64,000 bases of DNA from Geodermatophilus tzadiensis (lineage in GTDB: Bacteria > Actinomycetota > Actinomycetes > Mycobacteriales > Geodermatophilaceae), in the NCBI RefSeq assembly GCF_003002915.1, contig NZ_PVTG01000003.1, forward strand, positions 1 through 64,000. Direction: 5' to 3'. Position numbers and translations under genes: made by a program. Shown piece by piece: positions 25,518-33,964 of this stretch (positions are counted from its first letter, which is position 1; the number at the start of each line of letters is the position of its first letter). The notes under the pieces were generated by a model that was not told the DNA's origin, did not search any database, and saw nothing but the letters and a program-made list of their open reading frames with translations.

Positions 25518-25659
25518 GGAAGGACCCTCCTGCCCCCCACGCCTCGCTCCGCTCGGCGCGGGCCCCTGCAGGCAGGCCGTTCCAGCACGTCACCTGCTCG
25601 CGGCGGGTCCCTGCAGCGGGGCCGCAGGCGGGCCACGAGGGGCCGTTCCAGCACGTCAC
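25518..25659 (-). repeat. Intergenic hairpin repeat, copy D, with duplicated left half
   Basis: On the minus strand the complete copy (25582 down to 25518) begins GGAACGGCC and shows CTGCAGGGGCCCGC, GAGGCGTGGGGGGCAGGAGG and GTCCTTCC. Before it, the left half is repeated: GTGACGTGCTGGAACGGCC occurs at 25593-25575 and again at 25659-25641 (66 bases apart). The second occurrence is followed by a variant CTGCAGGGACCCGC box. The element lies between the DEDDh nuclease gene and the Lrp-like gene and directly abuts the latter's -10 box. Confidence 0.7.
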
Positions 25660-25675
25660 GGGCGGTTCCCGCGGG

Positions 25676-27514
25676 TCACCCGCCGGCGGCGAGGCGTTCG
25701 GGGCGGGCGCGGGTGCCCAGCTGGCGGTCGTCGGCGAACGGGTCGCGCAGCGCCCGCCCGGCCTCCACCCGCGCGAGGAACCCGCTGAGCCCGCCGGTGC
25801 CCGGCGCGGCGCAGGCCAGCGTGCCGTGCACCTCGACCAGCCGGGTCCCCGGCTTCTCCATCCACCGCAGGACCAGCTCGGTCTCGTCGACCGACGCGGC
25901 GAGCTCGCCGTCGGGGCCGGTGGGCGTCTCCGCGGTGGCGCGCAGGCCGCCGAGCGTGTCGCGCACCGACACCCCGCGGGCGGCGCAGCCGGCGGCCACG
26001 AGCCGCCCGCGGCGCACGACCGACAGCGCCCAGCCGCCCTCGCCCTCGGGGCGGGCCAGCACGAGCTCCGGGACGGCGGCCAGCGACTCCAGCCGCTGCC
26101 GCCGGCGGACGGCGCGGACGAGGACGGCGACCCGGTCGCGCAGCAGCGCGGCGTCCTCGAACCGCTGCTCGGCGGCCAGCCGGTCGACGCGGTCGAGCAG
26201 CGGGGCGACCAGGGCCCCTGGGTCGCCGGCGACCGCGGCGCGGAGCACGGCGGTGATCGCGGCGTACTCCTCCACCGACTGCGCCCCCGTGCACGGGGCG
26301 CCACAGCGGCCCATGCCGAACAGCGCGCAGGCGCTGGTGTGCACGCGCGGGGACAGCCGCGAGGTGCACTGCCGCAGCGGCAGCGCCTCGTGGACGGCGG
26401 CCATCGCCATGTCCGCGGCGCGCCGGTCGGCGAACGGGCCGAGGAACAGCCCCGCCCCCGGCCGCACCCGCCGCACCGCCGACAGGCGGGGGAAGGCCTC
26501 CTCGGTCAGCCGCAGCCACAGCGCCCGCTCGGGGAAGCGTGAGCGGCGGTTGTAGCGCGGCTTGTGCTCGGCGATCAGCCGCAGCTCCCGGACGGCGGCC
26601 TCCAGGTCGTGCGCGCAGGGCAGCGCCTCCACCCGCTGGGCGAGGGCCACCATCTCGGTCATCCGGCTGCGCTGCTCGCTGGAGGAGAAGTAGCTGCGCA
26701 CCCGGGTGCGCAGGTCGGTCGACGTCCCGACGTAGAGCGGCTCGTCGCGCGGACCGCGGAAGACGTACACGCCGGGGCCCGATGGCACGTGCTCGGCCAG
26801 GTGCCGCTTGCGGCGGCGCTCCGGGTCGACCTGACGGGTGAGGGAGGTCAGCTCCTCCAGCGAGGTGACGCCGAGCGGCCCGAGCCGCTCGAACAGGCCG
26901 TGGAGCACGTCGACGGTCGCACGGGCGTCGTCCAGCGCCCGGTGGCAGGGCGAGGTGGCGGCGGAGAAGAACGGCGCGAGGGTGGCCAGCTTGCAGTTGG
27001 GCACCTCGTCGCGGGACAGCAGCCGGCGGGCGAGGACGGCGGTGTCGACCGAGGCGGCGGCCGGCCACGCGGTGCGGGTCTGCTCGCAGGCCGCCTTGAG
27101 GAAGCCGAGGTCGAAGGGCGCGTTGTGCGCCACGAGCACCGCGCCGCGGGCGAACTCGAGGAAGGCCGGCAGCACGGCGTCGATGCGCGGGGCGGTGGCC
27201 ACCATGGCGGTGGTGATGCCGGTGAGCACGCTGATGTAGGGCGGCACCTCGCAGCCCGGGTCCACCAGCGTCTGGAACTCGCCGAGCACCTCGCCGGCGC
27301 GCACCTTGACCGCGCCGATCTCGGTGATCGCGCTGTCCTTGGGCGAGCCCCCGGTCGTCTCCAGGTCGACGACGACGAAGGTGACCGCCGCCAGCGGCGT
27401 CCCCAGCTCCTCGATCGTGGTCTGCGCTGGCGCGGAGCCGGGGTGGCCGGCGGCCTGCTCGTGACGGGGCAGCCGGGACCCGGTGCCGCCGGGACGGGCG
27501 CTGGGGAAGTGCAC
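25676..27514 (-). CDS. DEDDh 3'-5' exonuclease fused to a UvrC-like GIY-YIG nuclease
   Basis: The roughly 612-residue protein carries an N-terminal DEDDh exonuclease of the DnaQ/DinG type. Its motifs are FVVVDLETTGGSPKD, LVAHNAPFDLGFL and CHRALDDARATVDVL. It is followed by a GIY-YIG endonuclease domain (PSGPGVYVFRGPRDEPLYVG and RTRVRSYF). A cysteine cluster (HTSACALFGMGRCGAPC) and a UVR-like helical pair (LAAEQRFEDAALLRDRV) complete it. The fusion is the Rv2191 type of actinobacteria and probably acts in DNA repair beside UvrABC. The frame is open to 27835; GTG 27514 is chosen because TACCGT precedes it by six bases. Confidence 0.9.
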   Translation of the reverse strand: MHFPSARPGGTGSRLPRHEQAAGHPGSAPAQTTIEELGTPLAAVTFVVVDLETTGGSPKDSAITEIGAVKVRAGEVLGEFQTLVDPGCEVPPYISVLTGITTAMVATAPRIDAVLPAFLEFARGAVLVAHNAPFDLGFLKAACEQTRTAWPAAASVDTAVLARRLLSRDEVPNCKLATLAPFFSAATSPCHRALDDARATVDVLHGLFERLGPLGVTSLEELTSLTRQVDPERRRKRHLAEHVPSGPGVYVFRGPRDEPLYVGTSTDLRTRVRSYFSSSEQRSRMTEMVALAQRVEALPCAHDLEAAVRELRLIAEHKPRYNRRSRFPERALWLRLTEEAFPRLSAVRRVRPGAGLFLGPFADRRAADMAMAAVHEALPLRQCTSRLSPRVHTSACALFGMGRCGAPCTGAQSVEEYAAITAVLRAAVAGDPGALVAPLLDRVDRLAAEQRFEDAALLRDRVAVLVRAVRRRQRLESLAAVPELVLARPEGEGGWALSVVRRGRLVAAGCAARGVSVRDTLGGLRATAETPTGPDGELAASVDETELVLRWMEKPGTRLVEVHGTLACAAPGTGGLSGFLARVEAGRALRDPFADDRQLGTRARPERLAAGG

Positions 27515-27520
27515 GGCGGG

Positions 27521-27526
27521 ACGGTA
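27521..27526 (-). promoter_or_regulatory. -10 box of leaderless promoter (DEDDh-GIY-YIG gene)
   Basis: TACCGT on the minus strand, six bases before GTG 27514. Confidence 0.5.
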
Positions 27527-27689
27527 GGCCGGGGGTCGGACAGTCCCGCGGGGCACCCGCCGCGGGACCGACCCCCGCCCGGCTCGCCCGGGGGAGGGAG
27601 GGCGCGCCGCACGTGGTGGCGCGCGCCCCGACGGCCGGGGCACGATCCCGCGGCGGGCCACGGTGGCCGCCACGTCGGGAGGGGGACCG

Positions 27690-29444
27690 ATGCGCGCCCG
27701 GTCGCCCCACGGGACCCGGCCGCGGACGGCGGCGCCCGGCCTCGCCGCCGCGGTCGCCGTCCTCGCCGCCGTCCTCCTCGCCGCGCTCCTCGCCGGCCCG
27801 GCCGCGGCCGCGCCCAGCGACCAGCCCGGCGGCACCAGCGGCGTGCTCGAGAGCGAGGCGCTCGACCGGCTGCAGCAGCGGGCCGCGGAGGTCCAGGCCG
27901 ACCTGCAGCAGCGCGAGGCCGAGGTGGCCGCCGCGCGGGACGCGCTGGCCGCCGCCCAGGCCGACGTCGAGGCGGCGCGCGCGGTGGTCGCCGACGCCGA
28001 GGGGACGCTGGCGCGGTACCAGGACGTGGTGGCCGACTACGCCGCGGCGGTCTACCGCGACGGCGGTGCGCCGACCCCGCTGACCGTGCTGCTCTCCGGC
28101 GGGGACCCCGGGGACGCCGCGGCCGCGATGGGCTACCTCGAGGCGGTCGACGCGCACACCGCGGCGGTCGTCGGTGGGGCCGAGCGGCAGCGGCAGGCGG
28201 CGCTGGCCGAGCAGGGCGCCGCCGACGCCGCCCTCGCCGAGGCGCAGGGGCGGGCCGACCGGCTGGCCGGGGAGGTCGCCGACCTGGAGGCCACCGCCGC
28301 GGCGGTCACGGAGGAGCTCGACGCGGCCCTCGGCGACGTCGACCGGCAACTGCAGCAGCTGCAGCGCGCGCAGGGCGACGTCAACGCGCAGACGGCGGCC
28401 AACTGGCGTGCCCACCTCGACCAGCTCGCCGCGGCCGGCGTCCAGGCACCGGCGGCGTCGGCGCTGCTCGACCCCGCGCGCGGACTGCCGGCCGGGCTGG
28501 TGCCCGTCGGGGCGGCCGGCGGGGGCGTGCAGGCCGGTGCCGCCCAGCTGCCGCGGCAGCCGACGTCCCTGCTGGTGCTGCCGGCCGAGACGCTCGGCGC
28601 GGTCACCGCCGCCATGGAGGCCCTCGGCCGGCCCTACGCGCCCGGCACGGCGGGACCGGAGTCCTGGGACTGCGGCTCGCTGGTGTCCTCCGTCTACGGT
28701 GCGGCCGGCATCGACCTGCCCGCCGACCAGGCCGCGCTGTTCGCCGTCAGCACGCCGGTCGAACTCGCCGACGTGCTGCCCGGCGACCTGGTGTTCCTCG
28801 GCACCCCCGAGTCGGGCCTGGGCCACGTCGGGATCGCCCTGGACCGGGAGACGATGCTGGCCGCCGACGGGCGTGCGGGTGCGGTCGTCGTCCGGCGGCT
28901 GCCCGCCGAGCAGGTCCTGCACGTCGGCCGGCCGAGCCTGGGTCCACGGCCCGAGGTGCCGGCGCCCGCACCCACCGGCGGCGCGCTGCGCGTCGAGTGC
29001 GGCACCAGCGTCCACCCACCCAGCTTCGACGGCGCCCGCGCGTGGGGCGGCTACCCCAACGGGCTGATCCCGCCCAGCGCGCTGTGCCCGATCGGCGTGG
29101 CCGGGCACGCGCTGCGCTGCGACGCCGCCGCGGCCTGGCGGGCGATGAGCGCGGCCTACGCCGCGGCGTTCGGGCAGCCGGTCTGCACCACCGACACCTA
29201 CCGGACCTACGCCGCCCAGGTGCGCCTGTACGGCGAGAAGCCGGCCCTGGCCGCGGTCCCGGGCACCAGCAACCACGGCTGGGGGCTGGCGGTGGACCTG
29301 TGCGGGGGCATCGAGCGGTTCGGCACCCCGCAGTACGCGTGGATGGCGGCCAACGCCGGCCGGTTCGGCTGGCTGCACCCGGCCTGGGCCGACCCGGGCA
29401 ACGGCCGCGAGGAACCCTGGCACTGGGAGTACGCGGGCGGCTGA
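27690..29444 (+). CDS. Secreted NlpC/P60 - VanY-type D,D-carboxypeptidase fusion, peptidoglycan hydrolase
   Basis: The 584-residue secreted protein starts with a signal peptide (about 1-40, ending LLAGPAAAAP). A long coiled coil (about 50-240) follows, like that of RipC-type hydrolases. An NlpC/P60 domain (about 300-420) has the nucleophile in ESWDCGSLVSSVYGAAGIDL and the catalytic His in GLGHVGIALD. At about 440-584 there is a VanY/M15 D-alanyl-D-alanine carboxypeptidase domain with TDTYRTYAAQVRLYGEKP, the zinc-site segment GTSNHGWGLAVDLC and the terminal EPWHWEY. Two different cell-wall cleavage activities therefore sit on one chain. GGGAGGGGGACC precedes ATG 27690. The neighbouring small Cys-rich protein gene and second NlpC/P60 gene follow on the same strand. 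Confidence 0.9.
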   Translation: MRARSPHGTRPRTAAPGLAAAVAVLAAVLLAALLAGPAAAAPSDQPGGTSGVLESEALDRLQQRAAEVQADLQQREAEVAAARDALAAAQADVEAARAVVADAEGTLARYQDVVADYAAAVYRDGGAPTPLTVLLSGGDPGDAAAAMGYLEAVDAHTAAVVGGAERQRQAALAEQGAADAALAEAQGRADRLAGEVADLEATAAAVTEELDAALGDVDRQLQQLQRAQGDVNAQTAANWRAHLDQLAAAGVQAPAASALLDPARGLPAGLVPVGAAGGGVQAGAAQLPRQPTSLLVLPAETLGAVTAAMEALGRPYAPGTAGPESWDCGSLVSSVYGAAGIDLPADQAALFAVSTPVELADVLPGDLVFLGTPESGLGHVGIALDRETMLAADGRAGAVVVRRLPAEQVLHVGRPSLGPRPEVPAPAPTGGALRVECGTSVHPPSFDGARAWGGYPNGLIPPSALCPIGVAGHALRCDAAAAWRAMSAAYAAAFGQPVCTTDTYRTYAAQVRLYGEKPALAAVPGTSNHGWGLAVDLCGGIERFGTPQYAWMAANAGRFGWLHPAWADPGNGREEPWHWEYAGG

Positions 29445-29553
29445 GCGGGACTGTCGGTGGCCGTCCCTAGCGTGCGCAGCGACCGACAGGGAGACCGTCC
29501 CGACCGCGGCCCGGCACCGGGCGGCGCGGCCGGGCCACCGGAGGGACACGGCC

Positions 29554-29856
29554 ATGCTGATCGACTGCGACTCGTGCACCGCGCGCGGCACCGGCTGCGC
29601 CGACTGCGTCGTCACCGTCCTGCTGGGGGCACCGCCGGGGGAGCGGGGCACCGAGCCCGTGCTGCTGCCGGTGCCGCCGGTCCCGGCCGCCCGGGTGTCC
29701 GACCGCGACGACGCCCCCCGCCCGGGCGTGGTGGTGGAGTTCGACGACGTCGAGCGGCGGGCCGTCCGGGCCCTCGCCGACGGGGGGCTGGTGCCTCCGC
29801 TGCGTCACCGTCCGGCCGGCTCGGCGCGGCCGGGCGGACGGCGGCGGACGGGCTGA
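29554..29856 (+). CDS. Small Cys-rich, zinc-ribbon-like protein
   Basis: The 100-residue protein begins MLIDCDSCTARGTGCADCVV, two closely spaced CxxC pairs suited to bind zinc. A proline-rich middle and a hydrophilic helix (EFDDVERRAVRALADGGLVP) follow, and then a basic tail. GGAGGGACACGGCC precedes the ATG. I know no assigned function; the N-terminal motif is of a kind that recurs in actinobacterial proteins encoded next to NlpC/P60 hydrolases. It has no signal peptide, so it should be cytoplasmic. Confidence 0.75.
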   Translation: MLIDCDSCTARGTGCADCVVTVLLGAPPGERGTEPVLLPVPPVPAARVSDRDDAPRPGVVVEFDDVERRAVRALADGGLVPPLRHRPAGSARPGGRRRTG

Positions 29857-29941
29857 GGCCCAGGTGGGAGCCCCGGTGTGGGCGCACCGGCGTGGCGCGG
29901 CCACCGGCCGTGTGCTTCCCCACAGTCACCGGGGGCCTCGT

Positions 29942-29970
29942 TTGTCACACCTGCACCACGTCCGTAGGGT
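29942..29970 (+). promoter_or_regulatory. Promoter of the riboswitch-controlled NlpC/P60 gene
   Basis: TTGTCA and TAGGGT are separated by 17 bases, the best -35/-10 pair in the window. Transcription would start near 29977, giving a leader of about 235 bases containing the riboswitch. Confidence 0.6.
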
Positions 29971-30023
29971 GACCCGCGTTCGGCCGGGTGGTCGTCACCC
30001 GAGCGAGGTGGCCTCGGCCGGAC

Positions 30024-30183
30024 ACCGCCGAGTCACTGGACGCCGTCCACGGACGTGCGCGAGGTGAGCCGGGGACCCACCGCAGCACTGGGGTGAGTTC
30101 TCGTGTGCGCCGGACCCGGTCCGGCACACGGAGATAGGGCACGTCTTCCCAGCCCGAACCCGTCAGCTAACTCGGTAGGCGGT
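30024..30183 (+). ncRNA. Cyclic di-AMP riboswitch (ydaO/yuaA type)
   Basis: The highly conserved 3' core is present: CCGAACCCGTCAGCTAAC followed by TCGGTAGGCGG. The closing stem P1 is ACCGCC (30024-30029) with GGCGGT (30178-30183). The internal GGGGTGAGT and GATAGGGC segments fit the conserved aptamer regions. In actinobacteria this riboswitch precedes cell-wall hydrolase genes and normally lowers their expression at high c-di-AMP. The regulated start codon is 30 bases downstream. It occupies most of the 356-base intergenic region 29857-30212. Confidence 0.92.
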
Positions 30184-30212
30184 TGCTGAGGAAGAACGGA
30201 GAGCCGCCGACC

Positions 30213-31394
30213 GTGGCGACCCCCCGCCCTGCCCTGGGGCACGCACGCGCACAGTCCACCGCCGGCCGCAGCACCCGCACCACCCGGGCTGCCGGTCCGC
30301 ACACCCCCTCACCGGTCCGCCGCCTCGGCCGGGCCGTGCTCCTGGGGACCACCGCCGGCCTCACGCTGGCCCTCCTCCCCGGCACCGCCACCGCCGACCC
30401 CGAGCAGGCCGCCACGGCCGCGCAGGCCTCCGCGCTCGCCGCCGAGGCCGGGCACCGCCTCGAGGTCGTCACCGAGCAGGTCAACGAGGCCCGCGAGGTG
30501 CTCGCCCAGCAGCAGGCCGCCGCGGAGCAGGCCGACCGCGCCGCCGCCGACGCCCGGTCGCAGCTCGACGCCCTCGACGGCCGGCTGCGCGAGGTCGCCC
30601 GCAGCGCCTACACCGCCGGCGACTCGATGGCCGAGCTCGACCTGCTGATGACCAGCGACTCCGCCGAGGACTTCGTCAGCTCACTGGCCATCCTCGACCG
30701 GATCGCCGGGCACACCACCGACGTCCTGGCCGAGGTCGGCGAGGCCGCCGCGGCCGCGCACCGGGCACAGGCCGACGCCGAGCAGGCCGAGACCGCCGCG
30801 CAGCGGAGCCTGGACGACCTGTCGGCCCAGGAGGACCGCCTCCGCGACGACGTCGCCGACTACCAGGAGCAGGTCGCCGCGCTGACCGCCGCCGAGCAGG
30901 AGGCGGCCGCCGCCGCCCAGCGGGCGCTCGCCGCCCAGCAGGCCGGCTCCGTCGGCCAGAGCGCCCCGGCCGGCGCCGGGCCCGCCGCGGCTCCCGCCCC
31001 GGCCGCGTCGGCTCCCGCCCCGGCCCCGGCCGGCGGGGGCAGCGGCGCGGCGCAGACCGCGGTGCAGACGGCGCTGGCGCAGGTCGGTGACGCCTACGTG
31101 TGGGGCGCCGGCGGCCCCGACGCCTTCGACTGCTCGGGCCTGACCCAGTACGCCTACGCGGCGGCGGGAATCAGCCTCCCGCACTCCAGCCGCATGCAGT
31201 CGCAGATGGGCACCGCGGTCAGCCGCGCCGAGCTGCAGCCCGGTGACCTCATCTTCTACTACAGCCCGGTCAGCCACGTGGCGATGTACATCGGCAACGG
31301 CCAGATGGTGCACGCGTCCACCTCCACCCAGCCGGTGAAGGTCGTGTCGGTCGACTCGATGGGCGGCATCACCGGGATGCGCCGCATCGCTTGA
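30213..31394 (+). CDS. NlpC/P60 peptidoglycan endopeptidase, RipC-like
   Basis: The 393-residue secreted protein has a signal peptide ending near ALLPGTATADP. A long coiled coil of about 210 residues (with AEVGEAAAAAHRAQADAEQA) follows, then an Ala/Pro linker and a C-terminal NlpC/P60 domain (about 285-393). The catalytic Cys is in DAFDCSGLTQYAYAAAG, the His in SPVSHVAMYIGN and a third residue in QMVHAST. It should cleave D-iGlu-meso-DAP bonds in stem peptides, with the coiled coil as regulatory segment (FtsX-activated in RipC). GTG 30213 is supported by GGAGAG upstream. A c-di-AMP riboswitch controls it. Orthologous position to Rv2190c. Confidence 0.93.
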   Translation: MATPRPALGHARAQSTAGRSTRTTRAAGPHTPSPVRRLGRAVLLGTTAGLTLALLPGTATADPEQAATAAQASALAAEAGHRLEVVTEQVNEAREVLAQQQAAAEQADRAAADARSQLDALDGRLREVARSAYTAGDSMAELDLLMTSDSAEDFVSSLAILDRIAGHTTDVLAEVGEAAAAAHRAQADAEQAETAAQRSLDDLSAQEDRLRDDVADYQEQVAALTAAEQEAAAAAQRALAAQQAGSVGQSAPAGAGPAAAPAPAASAPAPAPAGGGSGAAQTAVQTALAQVGDAYVWGAGGPDAFDCSGLTQYAYAAAGISLPHSSRMQSQMGTAVSRAELQPGDLIFYYSPVSHVAMYIGNGQMVHASTSTQPVKVVSVDSMGGITGMRRIA

Positions 31395-31436
31395 CGGAGG
31401 ACCTCCCCGCGAGGAGGCCGATCCGGCACGGCACCT

Positions 31437-31467
31437 GGGCCGGGGACCCGTCACGGGTCCCCGGCCC
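31437..31467 (+). terminator. Hairpin terminator after the RipC-like gene
   Basis: Fourteen perfect pairs (GGGCCGGGGACCCG with its complement) close a TCA loop, 43 bases after the stop codon. Confidence 0.8.
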
Positions 31468-31510
31468 CGGCGTCCCCGGAGGTGTCCGGGGGCCAGGGCG
31501 TGACGGCACC

Positions 31511-31516
31511 TAGGAT
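31511..31516 (+). promoter_or_regulatory. -10 box of leaderless promoter (M48 protease/PimB operon)
   Basis: TAGGAT, seven bases, then GTG at 31524. Confidence 0.5.
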
Positions 31517-31523
31517 CGGCCGG

Positions 31524-32804
31524 GTGGACCGGGCGCCCCGGGCCGGCGCTCGGGCCGCCCTCCTCGTGGCGGCCCTGCTCGGCACGGCGTTCGTCGTCGT
31601 GGTCGCCGTCCGCACGCCCTGGACGCTGCTGCCCACCCCGCCCGGCGGGGCCACGCCGGCCAGCGCCGATGCCGGCCTGCCCGCCGCCGTCGTCGCGCGC
31701 GCGGAGTCCCTCGCCGCCGCCATCCGCCCCGCCTCGGTGGCCAACCTGCTGCTCGGACTGGTCACCTCCGCGCTGCTGGGCCTGACCCGGCTGGGCAGCC
31801 GGCTGGTGACCGCGGCCGGCCGGCCGCTGGGCGGGCGGTGGGGCTGGCAGGTACTGCTGGGCACCGTCGCGCTGGTGCTCGTCGGCCGGCTGGTCACGCT
31901 GCCGGTGGCCGCCTACGCCGAGGTGGTCCGGCACCGGTACGGGTTGTCCACCCGCTCCTGGCCGCTGTGGCTGCGCGACGTCGGTGTCTCCACCGCCATC
32001 GACGCCGGCCTGACCGCGCTGGTCGTGCTGGTGCTGGTCGCGCTGGCCCGCCGCGCGCCGCGCACGTGGTGGGCCTGGGCGTCGGTGGGGGCCGCCGGGC
32101 TGGTGGTGGCCGGCTCGTTCCTCTACCCGGTGGTCATCCAGCCGGCGTTCAACTCCTTCCAGCCGCTGCCGGCCGGCCAGCTGCGCACCGACGTGCTGGA
32201 GCTGGCCGAGGAGAGCGGCTCGCCGGTGCAGGACGTCCTCGTCGCCGACGCGTCCCGTCGGACGACGTCGCTCAACGCCTACGTGTCCGGCTTCGGCGCC
32301 ACCCGCCGCGTCGTCCTCTACGACACCCTCCTGGCCGACGTGCCCCCCGCCGAGATCGAGTCGATCGTCGCCCACGAGCTGGGCCACGTGGCCACCGACG
32401 ACGTCCTCACCGGCACGCTGCTGGGCGCCCTCGGCGCCGCCGCCGGGGTCTGCCTGCTCGGCTGGCTGCTGACCCGGGCGCCGCTGCTGCGCCGCGCCGG
32501 GGCGGACTCACCCGGGGACCCCCGCGTGGTGCCGCTGGTGCTGCTGCTGGTCCTCCTCGGCTCGCTGGTGGCCACCCCGGTGCAGAACCTGGTGTCGCGG
32601 CACGTCGAGGCCCGCGCCGACCTGCACGCGCTCGACCTCACCGGCGACGCCGCCGCCTTCATCGAGATGCAGCGCCGGCTGGCCGAGACCAACGTGTCCG
32701 ACCCGAGCCCGCCGGCACCGTGGCAGTGGTGGTTCGGGTCGCACCCGACGACGGCGCAGCGGATCGCACTGGCCGAGGACTGGCTCCGGCTGGGCGAGCG
32801 GTGA
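31524..32804 (+). CDS. M48-family membrane zinc metalloprotease (Ste24-like)
   Basis: The roughly 426-residue membrane protein has several helices in its N-terminal half, followed by an M48 catalytic domain. The zinc motif is ESIVAHELGHVATDDV (HELGH) and the third ligand Glu is probably in VSRHVEARADLHAL. The arrangement resembles Ste24/CAAX-type proteases: helices at both ends, ending WFGSHPTTAQRIALAEDW. It may act in membrane protein quality control; the substrate is unknown. GTG 31524 is chosen from the leaderless -10 box; an in-frame start at 31482 is possible. The stop overlaps the next gene's GTG. Confidence 0.88.
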   Translation: MDRAPRAGARAALLVAALLGTAFVVVVAVRTPWTLLPTPPGGATPASADAGLPAAVVARAESLAAAIRPASVANLLLGLVTSALLGLTRLGSRLVTAAGRPLGGRWGWQVLLGTVALVLVGRLVTLPVAAYAEVVRHRYGLSTRSWPLWLRDVGVSTAIDAGLTALVVLVLVALARRAPRTWWAWASVGAAGLVVAGSFLYPVVIQPAFNSFQPLPAGQLRTDVLELAEESGSPVQDVLVADASRRTTSLNAYVSGFGATRRVVLYDTLLADVPPAEIESIVAHELGHVATDDVLTGTLLGALGAAAGVCLLGWLLTRAPLLRRAGADSPGDPRVVPLVLLLVLLGSLVATPVQNLVSRHVEARADLHALDLTGDAAAFIEMQRRLAETNVSDPSPPAPWQWWFGSHPTTAQRIALAEDWLRLGER

Positions 32805-33964
32805 GCGGTCCGCCCCGCACCCTCGTCGTCACCAACGACTTCCCGCCGCGGCAGGGCGGCATCCAGACCTTCGTGGCCGCGCTGCTGGAGCGGCGCCCGC
32901 CGGAGTCGCTGGTGGTGCTGGCCTCCCGGTCGCCGGGCTGGGAGGAGCACGACGCGCGACTGCCCTACCGGGTGGTCCGCCGGGACACGGGGGTGCTGCT
33001 GCCCACGCCGGGCACCGCCCGCGCCGCCGCCGCGCTGGCCGCGGAGCACGGGTGCAGCGCCGCCTTCTTCGGCGCGGCCGCCCCGCTCGGGCTGCTCGCC
33101 CCCTCACTGCGGGCCGCCGGCGTGCGCCACCTGGTCGGCGCCACGCACGGCCACGAGACCGGCTGGGTGGCGCTGCCCGGCGCCCGCGGGCTGCTGCGCC
33201 GCATCGCCGGCGGGCTCGACGTCCTCACCTACATCAGCGAGTACACGCACAGCCGGCTCGCGCCCGCGCTGGCCGGCCGCACCCAGCTCGCGCAGCTCTC
33301 GCCCGGCGTCGACGTCGACCTGTTCACCCCGGCCGCCGACGGCAGCGGGGTGCGCCGCCGGCACGGGCTGGGCGAGGGACCGGTGGTGGTGTGCGTGTCC
33401 CGCCTGGTGCCCCGCAAGGGACAGGACGTGCTCGTCGCCGCCTGGCCCCGGGTGCTCGCCCGGCACCCCGGCGCGCGGCTGCTGCTCGTGGGCGGCGGAC
33501 CGCTGGAGACCGAGCTGCGCCGGGAGGTCGCCGCGCGCGGCCTGGAGCGCTCGGTCGTCCTCGCCGGCCCGGTGCCCCCCGCCCGGCTGCCCGAGCACTA
33601 CGCGGCCGGCGACGTCTTCGCCATGCCCTGCCGCACCCGCCGCGGGGGCCTCGACGTCGAGGGGCTCGGCATGGTCTACCTGGAGGCCGCCGCGTGCGGG
33701 CTGCCGGTCGTCGCGGGGACCTCCGGCGGCGCGCCGGAGGCCGTCCGCGACGGGAGGACCGGCACCGTCGTCGGCGACCCCCGCGACCCGGCGGCGGTCG
33801 CCGACGCCGTCACCGCCCTGCTCGACGACCCGGCGCGGGCCCGTGCCATGGGCGCGGCCGGCCGGGCGTGGGTGGAGCAGCGCTGGTCGTGGACGACGAT
33901 CGCCGCGGCGTTCGCCGACCTGCTCGCGCCCCCGCCCGCCGAGGGCCCGTCTCAGCGGGCGTAG
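32801..33964 (+). CDS. pimB: GT4 glycosyltransferase, PimB-like mannosyltransferase
   Basis: The 387-residue GT-B fold enzyme begins TLVVTNDFPPRQGGIQTFV, the start typical of GDP-mannose-dependent phosphatidyl-inositol mannosyltransferases of the PimB' group. The C-terminal nucleotide-sugar domain shows SRLVPRKGQDVLVAAWP, LLLVGGGPLE and the EX7E segment EGLGMVYLEAAACGLPVVAG. It is predicted to add the second mannose to phosphatidylinositol monomannoside. Naming rests on sequence style and on position equal to Rv2188c. It overlaps the M48 gene by four bases, and its 3' end overlaps the convergent ligase gene by 13 bases. Confidence 0.88.
   Translation: MSGPPRTLVVTNDFPPRQGGIQTFVAALLERRPPESLVVLASRSPGWEEHDARLPYRVVRRDTGVLLPTPGTARAAAALAAEHGCSAAFFGAAAPLGLLAPSLRAAGVRHLVGATHGHETGWVALPGARGLLRRIAGGLDVLTYISEYTHSRLAPALAGRTQLAQLSPGVDVDLFTPAADGSGVRRRHGLGEGPVVVCVSRLVPRKGQDVLVAAWPRVLARHPGARLLLVGGGPLETELRREVAARGLERSVVLAGPVPPARLPEHYAAGDVFAMPCRTRRGGLDVEGLGMVYLEAAACGLPVVAGTSGGAPEAVRDGRTGTVVGDPRDPAAVADAVTALLDDPARARAMGAAGRAWVEQRWSWTTIAAAFADLLAPPPAEGPSQRA

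Noticed and set aside
26564-29470. Long frame of nearly 970 codons overlapping the nuclease and hydrolase genes
   Set aside because: It is in the wrong frame or strand for both genes and shows low-complexity Arg/Gly-rich translation.
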